A DNA stretch of 64,000 bases from Rhizorhabdus wittichii RW1 (GTDB lineage: Bacteria; Pseudomonadota; Alphaproteobacteria; Sphingomonadales; Sphingomonadaceae), in NCBI GenBank assembly GCA_000016765.1, contig CP000699.1:2728001-2792000 (forward strand). Reading direction: 5' to 3'. The position numbers were made by a program, and so were the translations under genes. Numbering within the stretch: the first letter of the stretch is position 1; the number at the start of each line of letters is the position of its first letter. Positions 15,869 through 25,171 of the stretch are shown one piece after another. The notes below the pieces were generated by a model, which ran no database searches, was not told where the DNA came from, and saw nothing but the letters and a program-made list of their open reading frames with translations.

Positions 15869-18067
15869 TCAGAACTTGAAGCGAGCTTCCACCCCATAGG
15901 TTCTCGGCGCCCCATAGGCCACCTGATCGAGACCGGCGAACTGGCGCTTGAAGGTCGCGAAGTTCTCCTTGGTGAGGTTCTTGCCCCAGAGATACAGGCC
16001 CCATTTGCCGTCGGCCATCTCATAGCCGAACCGGGCGTCGACCAGCGTGTAGGACCCTTCATAGTTGCGCGGCAGGTTGTCCGGCTGGAGATCGACCGCG
16101 CCGTTGTACGAGACGTTGGCGCCCATCACGAGATCGCCGCTGCCGATCGGATGGCGATAGTCGATGCTGCCGCCGGCGGTCCACTTCGGGGTCCGCTCCA
16201 CCCTGTTGCCGGTGTAGGAGACGAGCACGCCCCCTACCACGGCGGCGTTCGGGAAGGACCGGTATTTGGCATCGAGATAGCTGACGTTGCCCGACAGCGA
16301 CAGGCCGTGCACCGGGGTCAGCGTCGTGTCGAACTCGACACCCTTGATCCGCGCCTGCCCGGCATTGGTGACCAGCACGACGGGCACATTGCCGACCGGC
16401 GGATTGACGAACTGGGAAACCTGCTTGTTCTTGTAGTCCATCTGGAAGACGGCGAGCGAGAAGCGCATCCAGTCGGTCGCGCGGCCCTTCAGGCCGACCT
16501 CGTAATTGGTCACCCGCTCCGGCAGGAAGTTCAGGTCCGATGCCGTGAGGCCGACCGCACCAGCGGTATCGAGGTTGAATCCGCCCGCCTTGAAGCCCCG
16601 CGAAACCGTGGCATAGGTGCTGAGGCGCGGCGTGATCTTGTAGAGCAGGCTGCCCGTCCAGGAGAGGTTCTTGTCGGTCCGCTTGAGCGGGATCGCATAG
16701 TCCAGTCCCGTTCGCTGCTGGTTGAACTTGCCGTCCTTCTTGTCGATCGAATAGCGCAGGCCGACCGTGGCGGTCAGCTGACTGGTCAGATCATAGTCGA
16801 AGTTGCCGAAGGCCGCATAGCTGTCGGTATTGGCCGCCGTATCGAGGACGATCGAGCGGGCGCCGTTGATGAAGATGTCGCGGTCGGAGTCGATGTCCTG
16901 CTTGTAGCCGAAGAGGCCCAGCACGTAGCGGAACGGCTTGTTGCCCGGCGAAACGAGCCGCAATTCCTGGCTGATCATCGTCGTGTCGTCGGTAAACGGC
17001 CCCGAGTGGAACAGGTCGAGCGGGGTCTGGTCGATGTCGCTGTAGACCAGGATATCGATGTCCCGATAGGCGGTGACCGACGTGATCGTCATGTCGTTGG
17101 CCAGGACATAATCGATGCCCAGCGTCATGCCCCACATGTCGCGGGCGTCGCTGTTGCGCTGATCCGCATCCATCACGAAGCGGTTGCCGGTGAAATAGGG
17201 CGCCGCCGCGCCGGCCGGCGAGCCGATCTGGTTGAGGACGCCGCGCCGGCGGTCGCGCGTGCCGTCGACCGAGAAATTGACATCGAGCTGCGTGTCCGGA
17301 TTGTAGCGGAGCTGGAGCCGGCCGCCGAGACGATCTTCGTTGTTCAACCGCTCGTTCCGGACGCGGCTGCGGATATAGCCTTGGCGATTCCAGCTCGCCA
17401 CGGTGACCTTGGCCGACAGCGCCGGAGCGAGCCCGCCGGAGATCGCCGCCTGGGTACGAACGGCATCATAATTGCCGTAGCTGCCATAGACGAAACCGGT
17501 CAGTTCCTCGGTCGGCTTTTTCGTCACGATGTTGATCACGCCGCCGATCGTGTTCTTGCCGAACAGGGTGCCCTGCGGGCCGCGAAGCACTTCGACCTGG
17601 GCGATGTCGGACAGGTCGGCATTATAGCCGGAGGTGCGCGGGATATAGGCGCCGTCGATATACATGCCGACACCGGCGTCGATGCCGGGGTTGCGGGCGT
17701 CGCCGCCGACGCCGCGGATCGTCAGCTCGGTCTGGAGATTGCCGCGCTCCTGATAGTGAAGGCCGGGGACGAGGCCCTGGATGTCGGAAACGGTCGTGAC
17801 CGAGCGCGACTGAAGCATCTCGCCGTTGAACGCGGCGACCGACAGCGGAACATTCTGCGACGCTTCCTGCCGCTTGCGGGCGGTAACGACGATCTCGTCG
17901 GCGCCGGCCGCTTCGGCCTGGGCGGCCATGTCGACCTGTGCATGCGCCGCCGCGTTCCAGAAACCCGCGCTCGCGACGGCCAGCGCCATCATCGCGCCGT
18001 GGGCAAAGAAATGCGCACGCGTAGTTTCAATGGCGCCGCCCTTTGCGGCAGAGTTGCTGAGCTTCAT
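15869..18067 (-). CDS. TonB-dependent outer-membrane receptor
   Basis: A 732-residue receptor. A signal sequence ends near AAAHAQ; the TonB box region is ADEIVVTARKRQE; the plug domain holds LRGPQGTLFGKNTIGGVINIVTKKP; the barrel ends with aromatic EARFKF. This is the sphingomonad FecA-like type often used for aromatic or oligomeric carbon sources. ATG 18067 follows GGGG in the leader. It belongs to the same minus-strand group as the transporter and hydrolase, so its ligand is probably the cluster's substrate. Confidence 0.93.
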   Translation of the reverse strand: MKLSNSAAKGGAIETTRAHFFAHGAMMALAVASAGFWNAAAHAQVDMAAQAEAAGADEIVVTARKRQEASQNVPLSVAAFNGEMLQSRSVTTVSDIQGLVPGLHYQERGNLQTELTIRGVGGDARNPGIDAGVGMYIDGAYIPRTSGYNADLSDIAQVEVLRGPQGTLFGKNTIGGVINIVTKKPTEELTGFVYGSYGNYDAVRTQAAISGGLAPALSAKVTVASWNRQGYIRSRVRNERLNNEDRLGGRLQLRYNPDTQLDVNFSVDGTRDRRRGVLNQIGSPAGAAAPYFTGNRFVMDADQRNSDARDMWGMTLGIDYVLANDMTITSVTAYRDIDILVYSDIDQTPLDLFHSGPFTDDTTMISQELRLVSPGNKPFRYVLGLFGYKQDIDSDRDIFINGARSIVLDTAANTDSYAAFGNFDYDLTSQLTATVGLRYSIDKKDGKFNQQRTGLDYAIPLKRTDKNLSWTGSLLYKITPRLSTYATVSRGFKAGGFNLDTAGAVGLTASDLNFLPERVTNYEVGLKGRATDWMRFSLAVFQMDYKNKQVSQFVNPPVGNVPVVLVTNAGQARIKGVEFDTTLTPVHGLSLSGNVSYLDAKYRSFPNAAVVGGVLVSYTGNRVERTPKWTAGGSIDYRHPIGSGDLVMGANVSYNGAVDLQPDNLPRNYEGSYTLVDARFGYEMADGKWGLYLWGKNLTKENFATFKRQFAGLDQVAYGAPRTYGVEARFKF

Positions 18068-18232
18068 GGTCACCCCTTTATTTCCGGCGGCGGCTATCGT
18101 TGTTTCGGCCCCGATCAGGGGCCCAACCGCGCACGAGGAAAGTTTCAAGAGCGGGCCATCAAGTCCAATTTCAAATTTTTATCCCGCGCCATCACCATCG
18201 TTTATCGGGGCGTCCACGGAATTCCCGGCCGG

Positions 18233-18613
18233 CTACCCCTGCGCCGGAAGCTGGGTCGACGCATAGGCGGCGATCCGCCATGCCCCGTCCTCATGCGCCC
18301 AGACCGAGAGGAACAGCGTCTCGGCCAGGCCTTCCTCGCCGGTGTCGGGCCGGCGATAGCCGACGCGGGAGACACCCCTGATCCAGCCGGCGGCGCCGAT
18401 CAGATGCGCGTCGAGGTCGTGCGCCGTCATCGTCGTATACTGGACCTGTCCGGCCCTGATCCGCGCCAGATAGGATAGGCGGTCGTCGGTCATCCCGTTG
18501 AGATGCGCATAATAGAAGCCGTCCGCCATCATCGCTTCCAGCCCGGCGGCATCGCCGTCGACCGATAGCCGCCGGCGCCGATGCTCCGCGGCGATCAACG
18601 ATTGCTCATCCAT
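18233..18613 (-). CDS. SnoaL/NTF2-like protein (DUF4440 type)
   Basis: A 126-residue cone-fold protein (AAEHRRRRLSVDGDAAGLEA near the start, SVWAHEDGAWRIAAYAS at the end), with the short beta-rich layout of SnoaL-like or DUF4440 proteins. These act as isomerases, cyclases or dehydratases, or bind hydrophobic ligands. Catalytic residues cannot be assigned. It is 21 bp after the cupin gene in the same direction and precedes the TonB receptor by 165 bp. Confidence 0.75.
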   Translation of the reverse strand: MDEQSLIAAEHRRRRLSVDGDAAGLEAMMADGFYYAHLNGMTDDRLSYLARIRAGQVQYTTMTAHDLDAHLIGAAGWIRGVSRVGYRRPDTGEEGLAETLFLSVWAHEDGAWRIAAYASTQLPAQG

Positions 18614-18634
18614 GCCGATCTCCCTCCCGGCGCC

Positions 18635-19120
18635 TCAATTGTCCCGCATGTCGTTCAGCCAGGGCGGCATGTCGATCGGCGGATCGGGGAGCTGGACCAC
18701 GCCGCGCTCCTCCATCAGCGCGAGATAGGCGTCGTTGTCGCCCGGAAAGGAGCGGGGATCGCCCATCATCACCTCGATCAGCCTGGTGCCGTTCGGCCCG
18801 GCGATGAACGGCCCCATCGCCTGCCCCTTGTCGACGGCGATGTGCGTGCCGGCCGGGCAGTAGCGATCGCCGCACATCATGTCGCCGTCGATCACGAACA
18901 TGACGTGATCGCTGTAATGGCCGTGCGACCGGACGATCACGCCGGGGTCCCATTGGCAATAGAGCGACAGATAGGCCGGCGAGAACTCCATCCACTGGTC
19001 GCGGATCGAGGCGATCCGGTCGCCATGCCGCTGGCGGCGCACCTCCTGCACCTTGACGCTGTCGAGATGCGTGAAGCGCGCCCGCCGGTTGATGTCGGGA
19101 TCCCGGTCCGCAACACTCAT
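18635..19120 (-). CDS. Cupin-domain protein
   Basis: A 161-residue single cupin. The metal-binding motif 1 is present as GVIVRSHGHYSDHVMFVIDGDM (two His in HGH plus a later His), and motif 2 is weak around CPAGTHIAVDKG. Such proteins often act as small dioxygenases, isomerases or sensors. The ATG at 19120 has GGGAGGGAA upstream. First gene of the presumed operon running to 13702. Confidence 0.75.
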   Translation of the reverse strand: MSVADRDPDINRRARFTHLDSVKVQEVRRQRHGDRIASIRDQWMEFSPAYLSLYCQWDPGVIVRSHGHYSDHVMFVIDGDMMCGDRYCPAGTHIAVDKGQAMGPFIAGPNGTRLIEVMMGDPRSFPGDNDAYLALMEERGVVQLPDPPIDMPPWLNDMRDN

Positions 19121-19231
19121 CCTGTTCCCTCCCGAACCGTCATGGAGGGCCAAGGCTATACCGCGGCCGGCGCCAAGTCATTTGAATGGTCGTCACGCCG
19201 ATGCTGAACGGCGGACATGTTCCGCGACGAC

Positions 19232-19270
19232 GAAAAAGGGGACGCGGTCGCCCGCGCCCCCTTTCCTTTT
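19232..19270 (-). terminator. Rho-independent terminator of the PhoX gene
   Basis: On the minus strand, AAAGGGGGCGCGG, a short loop, CCGCGTCCCCTTTTT: a strong GC stem followed by a T run, 20-60 bp after the PhoX stop. Because the stem is flanked by A/T on both sides it may also work in the other direction. Confidence 0.7.
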
Positions 19271-19288
19271 CCGTCGCGGGGGATCGGA

Positions 19289-21769
19289 TCAGAGGCCGAC
19301 GACGCCGCCGTCGTTCCTGGTGATCACGATCGTCGCCGAGCGCGGGCGCGCGGTCGAGCTGGTGCCGCCCTGGGTCGCGGGCCAGCTGCTCTGCAAGGTG
19401 GCCAGGCCACCCTCTTCGCCGGGATGCTGGATGTTGACGAACAGGGTGCGGCCGTCGGGCGTCGTGTCGATGCCGGTGATCTCGCAGCCCTTCGGACCGA
19501 CCAGGAAGCGCTTCAGCGTCGCGCCGGTCGCCGCCTTGCCGACGATCGTCGCCTGGGTGCGGGTGCTGCCGTCGGCGCCGGTGTTGGTGATCGTCTTCGC
19601 GCCGCCGTCGCCGACCTTGCCCGGAAGCGCGACCAGCATCTGGTTGTTGGTGCGATCGGTAAAGGCGCCGTCGTCGGTCTGGATCCACAGCAGCGGGCTG
19701 ACCTGGCCCGATTCGTTGCTCGGCCGGCCGAACCACAGGCCGTCGGGGCTCGAGAAGTCGTTGCTCGCGTCGAGGCCCGACAGGTTGACGTTGGCCGGGT
19801 CCGAATCGGCCGAGTCGGCGCCGAACAGATAGATGTCCCAGCCGAAGCTCGTCGCTTCCGACGTGTCGCCGGCCTCACGCAGCCGAACGATATGGCCGTT
19901 GGGATTGCCTCGCTGCGCGGTGTTCGCGCTGCCCTTCGGATCATTGTAATGGCGCGGGTTCGCCGCGTCGGTGCCGTCGAGCGGACGGACCGAGGCGCTG
20001 TTGTTGGTGAGCGTCAGATACATCTCGCCGGTCGCCGGGTTGATCGCGGTCCATTCCGGACGGTCCATCTTGGTCGCGCCCAGCGCGTCGGCCGCGAGCC
20101 GGGCGTTGGTCAGCACGTCGGCCTGATCGGCGAAGGCGTAGGCGGCGTTGGCGGCGGTCAGCGGGCCGGTGCCGAACAACAACGGCATCCAGGTGCCGCT
20201 GCCGTCGGCGTTGAACTTCGCGACATAGAGGGTGCCGGCGTCGAAATATTTGTCGCCGATCGCGAGCCGGTCGGTCGCGCCGGCGTCCGCCGCCACCCAG
20301 GGCTGGGCCGAGACGAACTTGTAGAGATATTCGCCGCGCGAATCGTCGCCCATGTAGAAGGCCGGCTTGCGGCCCGCGACGAACGCCGACGGCCAGCAGC
20401 CCTCATGGCCGAAGCGGCCGAGCGCGGTGCGCTTGCGGGGCGCCTTGGTCGGGTCATAGGGATCGATCTCGACCACCCAGCCGAACTGGTTCGGTTCGTT
20501 GCGGAAGTCGGCGGTGCCGTCGGCGGCAGCGCCGCTCGCGCTCGCGTCCCAGCGCGCATAGACGGTGCTCGCCGCATCGGCGGGGACGACCGAGGCCCAG
20601 CCATAGCTGCCGCCGGCGCCTTCGGGGATGCCGTAGCGCTTGAGCGCGACCACCGACCTGGCGGTGGCGCCGCCGCGCGCGGCATCGTCGCCCGTCGCGC
20701 GACGGAAATAGCCCGCCCAATTCTCCTCGCAGGTCAGGTAGCTGCCCCAGGCGGTGAAGCCGTTGGCGCAATTGTTGATCGTGCCGCGACCGTCGGTGCC
20801 GGCGGCCGAGAAGCGGGTGCGGAGCAGCGCGTTGCCGCGCGCCGGACCGCTGAACAGGGTGGGCGTCAGCGGGGTGACGCGGCGGTTGAGCGCGCTGCCC
20901 TGGACATAGCTCCAGGCGCCCGAGCCGGCGCGGCCGACCTCGACGACGGCGACGCCGTGCGCCTCCATCTCCTTGAGCGCCTCGCCCTCGGGGCGGACGC
21001 CGCCGGTCGAGGTGGGGCCGTTGGCGTGCAGATAGACCTGGGTGATGTTCTCATGGTTCATCACCAGCAGGCCGCGTGTGTTGCTGGCGTCGTCGCGGGT
21101 CGATCCGGTCGCGGCGAGGCCGAAATAATGCATGCCGTCATGATGGTCGCCGCCGCGCGCCGAGAAGCCGGTGTCGGTGCCGTTGTTGGCATAGGCCGAG
21201 GTCGCCGCGTTGAGCGGATCGCCGAGGCGATAGAGGACCGAGACGGCATAGCCCTCGGGCACCTTGACGACGTCGTCGAGGCTCTTGGCCACGGCGGTGA
21301 AGCCGAGCACCGCGGGGGAGACGGTGACGGTGGTCTGCGCCGTGGTCGACTTGTTGCGGTCGTCGGTCGCCTTGAACTCGAACACCAGCGGGGTCGCCGC
21401 AGACACCGCCGGCGCGATGAAGGTCGCAGTGTTGGTGTTGGCATTGCTCAGCGTGACGGTCGGGCCCGAGACCTGGGTCCAGGACAGGGTCAGCGCATCC
21501 TTGTCGGTGGCGGTGCCGGCCAGCGTCACCAGCTTGCCCGAGCTCGACTGGCCGTTGGCGCCGGCGTTGACGACGGGCGCGTCGTTGTCGCTGCCGCAGG
21601 CGGTCAGCAGCAGCCCGCCGAAGCTGGCGGCGGCGATCGCCGAAATGCCGCCGAACAGCGTCTGGCGGCGCGAATAGCGCTCGGCGGCGATGCTTTCCAG
21701 CGTCGGATTGTCGGTCGGATTGCAGTCGACGACACCATCCGAATAGCCGTCACGAACCACGTCAGTCAT
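19289..21769 (-). CDS. phoX: PhoX-family alkaline phosphatase (DUF839), Tat-exported
   Basis: An 826-residue calcium/iron-type phosphatase likely to release phosphate from organic esters outside the cytoplasm. Family motifs include GLLVMNHENI, TCEENWAGYF, GYGWASVV-like YGWASVVP, and FGHEGCWPSAF. A Tat signal is seen as YSRRQTLFGG followed by a hydrophobic stretch ending in LLLTACGSDND, which could also be a lipobox. Residues 65-150 form an Ig/PKD-like insert (LVTLAGTATDKDALTLSWTQ) before the phosphatase domain, longer than usual. Start 21769 (MTDVVRDGYSD). A terminator follows. Confidence 0.9.
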   Translation of the reverse strand: MTDVVRDGYSDGVVDCNPTDNPTLESIAAERYSRRQTLFGGISAIAAASFGGLLLTACGSDNDAPVVNAGANGQSSSGKLVTLAGTATDKDALTLSWTQVSGPTVTLSNANTNTATFIAPAVSAATPLVFEFKATDDRNKSTTAQTTVTVSPAVLGFTAVAKSLDDVVKVPEGYAVSVLYRLGDPLNAATSAYANNGTDTGFSARGGDHHDGMHYFGLAATGSTRDDASNTRGLLVMNHENITQVYLHANGPTSTGGVRPEGEALKEMEAHGVAVVEVGRAGSGAWSYVQGSALNRRVTPLTPTLFSGPARGNALLRTRFSAAGTDGRGTINNCANGFTAWGSYLTCEENWAGYFRRATGDDAARGGATARSVVALKRYGIPEGAGGSYGWASVVPADAASTVYARWDASASGAAADGTADFRNEPNQFGWVVEIDPYDPTKAPRKRTALGRFGHEGCWPSAFVAGRKPAFYMGDDSRGEYLYKFVSAQPWVAADAGATDRLAIGDKYFDAGTLYVAKFNADGSGTWMPLLFGTGPLTAANAAYAFADQADVLTNARLAADALGATKMDRPEWTAINPATGEMYLTLTNNSASVRPLDGTDAANPRHYNDPKGSANTAQRGNPNGHIVRLREAGDTSEATSFGWDIYLFGADSADSDPANVNLSGLDASNDFSSPDGLWFGRPSNESGQVSPLLWIQTDDGAFTDRTNNQMLVALPGKVGDGGAKTITNTGADGSTRTQATIVGKAATGATLKRFLVGPKGCEITGIDTTPDGRTLFVNIQHPGEEGGLATLQSSWPATQGGTSSTARPRSATIVITRNDGGVVGL

Positions 21770-21895
21770 GGGCTTGCTCCCCTTGATGAGAAGCCGGCTC
21801 GCTAACAACGGCGCGCGAAACATTTGTGCGCTTCGGCTTACGCGAACATGAAGGTCCTATGGCGTTTCCGTGTCAGGGCGCTGGTGATGGCGGGC

Positions 21896-22522
21896 TCAGC
21901 CCGCCGTCACCAGCCTGCGCAGCTTGGCCAGCCGGGGCGGATCGCCCTCGTCATGCGCCAGCGTCCCGAAGAAGCGCCCCTCGGCGTCCATCAGGAAGAC
22001 CGTCGCGGTGTGATCGATGACATAGTCGCCGCCGTCGACCGGCACCTTCTTGTAATAGACGTGATAGGCGCGGACGATGCGGTCGATCTCCGCCGCCGAT
22101 CCGGTCAGGCCGACGATCGGCGTGCCGAACAGGGTGAGATACTGGCCGATGTCGGCCGGCCGGTCGCGTTCATGGTCGAGCGACACGAAGACGAGGTCCA
22201 GCGTCTCGCCGGCCGGGCCCAGCGCCCGCTTGAGCCGCGCCATGGTCTGGAGGGTGGTGGGGCAGACCTCGGCGCAGCGGGTGAAGCCGAAGAAGATCGC
22301 GAAGGGCCGGCCGCGCAGGCTCGCCTCGGTCACGGTCCGGCCGGTCTGGTCGGTCAGGCGGAACGGCCCGCCGAAGGCGGCGGCATAGCCGGCCTGCGGA
22401 TCGGCGGGCGGGCGCAGGCGCGGCCACAGCGTCAGCCCGGCATAGCCGAGCAGCACCGCCGCGACCGCCGCCCACAACAGGATGCGGAGCGGGAACAGGG
22501 GCCCGCGCGGTTCACCGCCCAT
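21896..22522 (-). CDS. SCO1/SenC copper-delivery protein
   Basis: A 208-residue membrane-anchored thioredoxin-fold protein that delivers copper to cytochrome oxidase or acts as a thiol reductase. One N-terminal transmembrane helix (LRILLWAAVAAVLLGYAGL) precedes the fold; the copper site is CAEVCP with the distal His in DYVIDHTATVFL. ATG 22522 lies inside the 3' end of the PCuAC gene, an 11-bp overlap that argues for co-translation. Confidence 0.92.
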   Translation of the reverse strand: MGGEPRGPLFPLRILLWAAVAAVLLGYAGLTLWPRLRPPADPQAGYAAAFGGPFRLTDQTGRTVTEASLRGRPFAIFFGFTRCAEVCPTTLQTMARLKRALGPAGETLDLVFVSLDHERDRPADIGQYLTLFGTPIVGLTGSAAEIDRIVRAYHVYYKKVPVDGGDYVIDHTATVFLMDAEGRFFGTLAHDEGDPPRLAKLRRLVTAG

Positions 22523-22982
22523 GCCGTCCTCCCTCGGGCCGGAAATCGATCGGCTCGACCCGGAAGCGGACCGGCAGCTCGCCCGCATGGGCGAAGCGCA
22601 GCTTGATCTCGACCACCTCCCCGCGCCGCAGCGGGCGCTTCAGACCGGTCAACATCAGGTGATAGCCGCCCGACCGCAGCGCCACCGCGCCGCCGGCGGG
22701 AACGGCGAGCCCGCCGGTCACCGGCCGCATCCGCATGATGCCGCCGTCCATCGTCATGCTGTGCACCTCGACGCGCTCGGCGACCGTCGAGCGGGCGTCG
22801 AGCAGCCGGTCCTCGCGCCGGCCGGCATTGCGGATCAGCGCATAGCCCGCGCCGGTCCTGGCGGCGGGCGGGGTCTCGCGCAGCCAGGGGGTCTCGATCC
22901 GCAGCGGCGCGGCGACGGCGGAGGCCGGAGCGGCGGCAGCGGTGGCGGCGATCGCCAGCGCGATCGTCATCGTCTTGATCAT
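22512..22982 (-). CDS. Periplasmic copper chaperone PCu(A)C
   Basis: A 156-residue periplasmic chaperone that supplies Cu(I) to cytochrome oxidase assembly, usually with SCO1. It begins with a signal peptide (MIKTMTIALAIAATAAAAPASAVAA type) and shows the binding set of His and Met: VEVHSMTMDGGIMRMRPV and GGYHLMLTGL. Start 22982 follows a short gap after the TonB receptor stop and it overlaps the SCO gene. Confidence 0.92.
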   Translation of the reverse strand: MIKTMTIALAIAATAAAAPASAVAAPLRIETPWLRETPPAARTGAGYALIRNAGRREDRLLDARSTVAERVEVHSMTMDGGIMRMRPVTGGLAVPAGGAVALRSGGYHLMLTGLKRPLRRGEVVEIKLRFAHAGELPVRFRVEPIDFRPEGGRHGR

Positions 22983-23038
22983 CGGGATTCTCCACAGGCG
23001 GCGCGGGGCGGCGCGACGGCCGCCCCGCGCCGGGATCG

Positions 23039-25084
23039 TCAGAAGGTCATGCGCAGGCCGCCGTAGAAGGCGCGGCGCTCGATCGGGTAGAAGGCGACGC
23101 TGCCCTCGTCGGCCGGGGTCGCGCGGTTGTCGGGCGCATAGGCGACCAGCGCGCTGATGTCGCCGACCGCCTTCTTGCCGGTCAGGTTGCGCGCGTCGAG
23201 GAACAGCGTGACGCCGGGCGCGAGCCGCGCCTCCGCCCCCAGGCCGATCGTCGCATAGCCCGGCGCGCGGAGCGTGTTGCGATAGTCGGCCCAGGCGCCC
23301 TCGGGCACCCATTCGACATTGGGAGTGAGGTTGAGCCCCTCGAAGCCCAGCCGCAGCTCGGCGCGATATTGGTGCCGGGGGATCACCGGCAGCCGGTTAT
23401 CGGCATAGACGGCGTCGTCGCGGAAGCGGAAGTCGTTATACTGATAGACCTGCCGCAGCCGGATCAGCGCGCCGAGCTGGAGGTCGAGCCCCGCCTCGAT
23501 CCCCTGGTGCCGGGTGCGCCCCGCGTTGAAGGTCGCCGCCGGGATGATCGGGCTCACCGCATATTGCAGCATCTCGCCCTTCAGGTCCGCGCGATAGAAG
23601 CTGATGTCCCAGGCGGCGATGCCGTGGCGGCCGCGCGTACCGATCTCGACCGTCCAGGCCTTTTGCGCCCCGACCGGGGTGAAGCCCGGCAGGCCGGTGT
23701 TCGGCGTCTGGCTCAGCTCGTTGAAGCCGGGCAGCTCGACCGAGCGGCTGACATTGGCGAAGAGCTGCACCGCCGCCGACGGCGCGTAGAGCAGGCCGAG
23801 CTTGGGGGCGAAGGCGTCGAAATCGGCCTCGCCGCTGCGCGCCGGGGCGAGCCGGTTGACGATCCGCCGCTCGCCGCTGGTGTAGACGCCGCCGGCGATC
23901 AGGGTCAGCGGCTCGATCGGCCGCAGCCGCAGCTCGCCATAGCTGTTGATCGTCCGCGCGGTCTGGCGCTGGTCGGCGGTCGGCGCGCCGCGTCGGCCCG
24001 CGACGTTGACGAACTGCTTCGCCGCGACCGTGCCGAACCGCGCCTGGGTGCCGAGCGTCGCCTCCCAGGGCAAGCCGCCCAGCTCGCCGGCCAGGTCGAG
24101 GCTGGCGAAGACGCCGCGATCGTTGCTCTTCTGGTCGAGCACCTGGAAGATCGGGTGGAACAGCTTCTTGGCGTTGAAGAAGCCGCCGAAGCTCAGCCGC
24201 CCGCTGCCGAGGTCGACCGTGGTGCGGTTCTGGAGGCGGACCGAATCGACGTCGCGCTCCTGATCCATCGCGATGTTGGCGGGCAGCGACAGCTTCGGCG
24301 TCGACAGCGCCTGCGCCAGGGTCAGCGAGCCCGGCAGGTCCTGGTCGATATGGCTGATCGTTGCGTAGAAGCGCGTCTCGATCGTATCGGTCAGGCGCAG
24401 GCCGACATTGCCGTTGAAGCGGATCGCGTCGCGCTTCGCATGGTCGCGATCGCCGTCCGAACGATCGGTGGTCAGCGCGACATAGGCGTCGCCGCGCGCA
24501 TCGGCGAAGGCCGCCGCCGCCTTGGTCCGCAGCGTGCCATAGCTGCCGCCGTCGACCCGCAGCTCGAAGCGCGGGGCGGTCCGGCCGGTCGGCGTGACAG
24601 CGTTGATCGCGCCGCCCAGCGTCGATCCGCCGAAGCGCAGCGCATTGGCGCCGCGATAGACCTCGATCCGCTCGAAGACCTGCGGGTCGAGCTCCTGGAA
24701 GTCGCCATTGTCGTCGGCCAGGTTGATCGGGATGCCGTCCTGCAACAGCGTCAGCCCGCGCATGTGGAAGCCGCGGCTGAGCCCCGATCCCCGGATCGAC
24801 AGGCGGACCTCCTGCCCGAAGCGCGGCTGGGTGTAGACGCCGGGCGAGAAGGCGAGTGCATCGCGCAGGTTGACGGCGACCTTGTCGGCGAAGGCCGACG
24901 CCTCGACGACGTCGACGCCGCCGGGCCGCTTCTCGACCGCCGCGCGGGCGTCGTCGGCGACGGTCTGGGCGTTGACGATGATGGTGGCGCGATCGGCCTC
25001 GGCCTCCTCGGCGAGGGCGGCGGCGGACAGGCAGAGCAGCGCGAGCGCCGAGGCGCCGCGAGCGAAATGGGATATGCGATTCAT
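23039..25084 (-). CDS. TonB-dependent receptor of a copper-type operon
   Basis: A 681-residue outer-membrane receptor. The signal peptide ends near AAALAEEAEA; TIIVNAQTVADDARAAVE fits a TonB-box region; the plug has IRGSGLSRGFHMRGLTLLQDG and YRGANALRFGGSTLGGAINAVTPTG; the barrel ends RAFYGGLRMTF. Its position between DUF2946 and PCuAC/SCO genes suggests copper or a copper chelate as ligand, which is inference from context. It may also bind a ferric siderophore. Confidence 0.9.
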   Translation of the reverse strand: MNRISHFARGASALALLCLSAAALAEEAEADRATIIVNAQTVADDARAAVEKRPGGVDVVEASAFADKVAVNLRDALAFSPGVYTQPRFGQEVRLSIRGSGLSRGFHMRGLTLLQDGIPINLADDNGDFQELDPQVFERIEVYRGANALRFGGSTLGGAINAVTPTGRTAPRFELRVDGGSYGTLRTKAAAAFADARGDAYVALTTDRSDGDRDHAKRDAIRFNGNVGLRLTDTIETRFYATISHIDQDLPGSLTLAQALSTPKLSLPANIAMDQERDVDSVRLQNRTTVDLGSGRLSFGGFFNAKKLFHPIFQVLDQKSNDRGVFASLDLAGELGGLPWEATLGTQARFGTVAAKQFVNVAGRRGAPTADQRQTARTINSYGELRLRPIEPLTLIAGGVYTSGERRIVNRLAPARSGEADFDAFAPKLGLLYAPSAAVQLFANVSRSVELPGFNELSQTPNTGLPGFTPVGAQKAWTVEIGTRGRHGIAAWDISFYRADLKGEMLQYAVSPIIPAATFNAGRTRHQGIEAGLDLQLGALIRLRQVYQYNDFRFRDDAVYADNRLPVIPRHQYRAELRLGFEGLNLTPNVEWVPEGAWADYRNTLRAPGYATIGLGAEARLAPGVTLFLDARNLTGKKAVGDISALVAYAPDNRATPADEGSVAFYPIERRAFYGGLRMTF

Positions 25085-25171
25085 GGAAATAGGCCTCGAT
25101 CGGGCGCGCCCGATCGCGGGCCGCCCATGGACAGATCACCGGCCGCGCGGAGGCGGCCGGTCAGCTCCGGA

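Noticed and set aside
19217-21805. 862-codon plus-strand open frame
   Set aside because: Antisense to the PhoX gene, which has clear family motifs; the frame is a shadow of high third-position GC.
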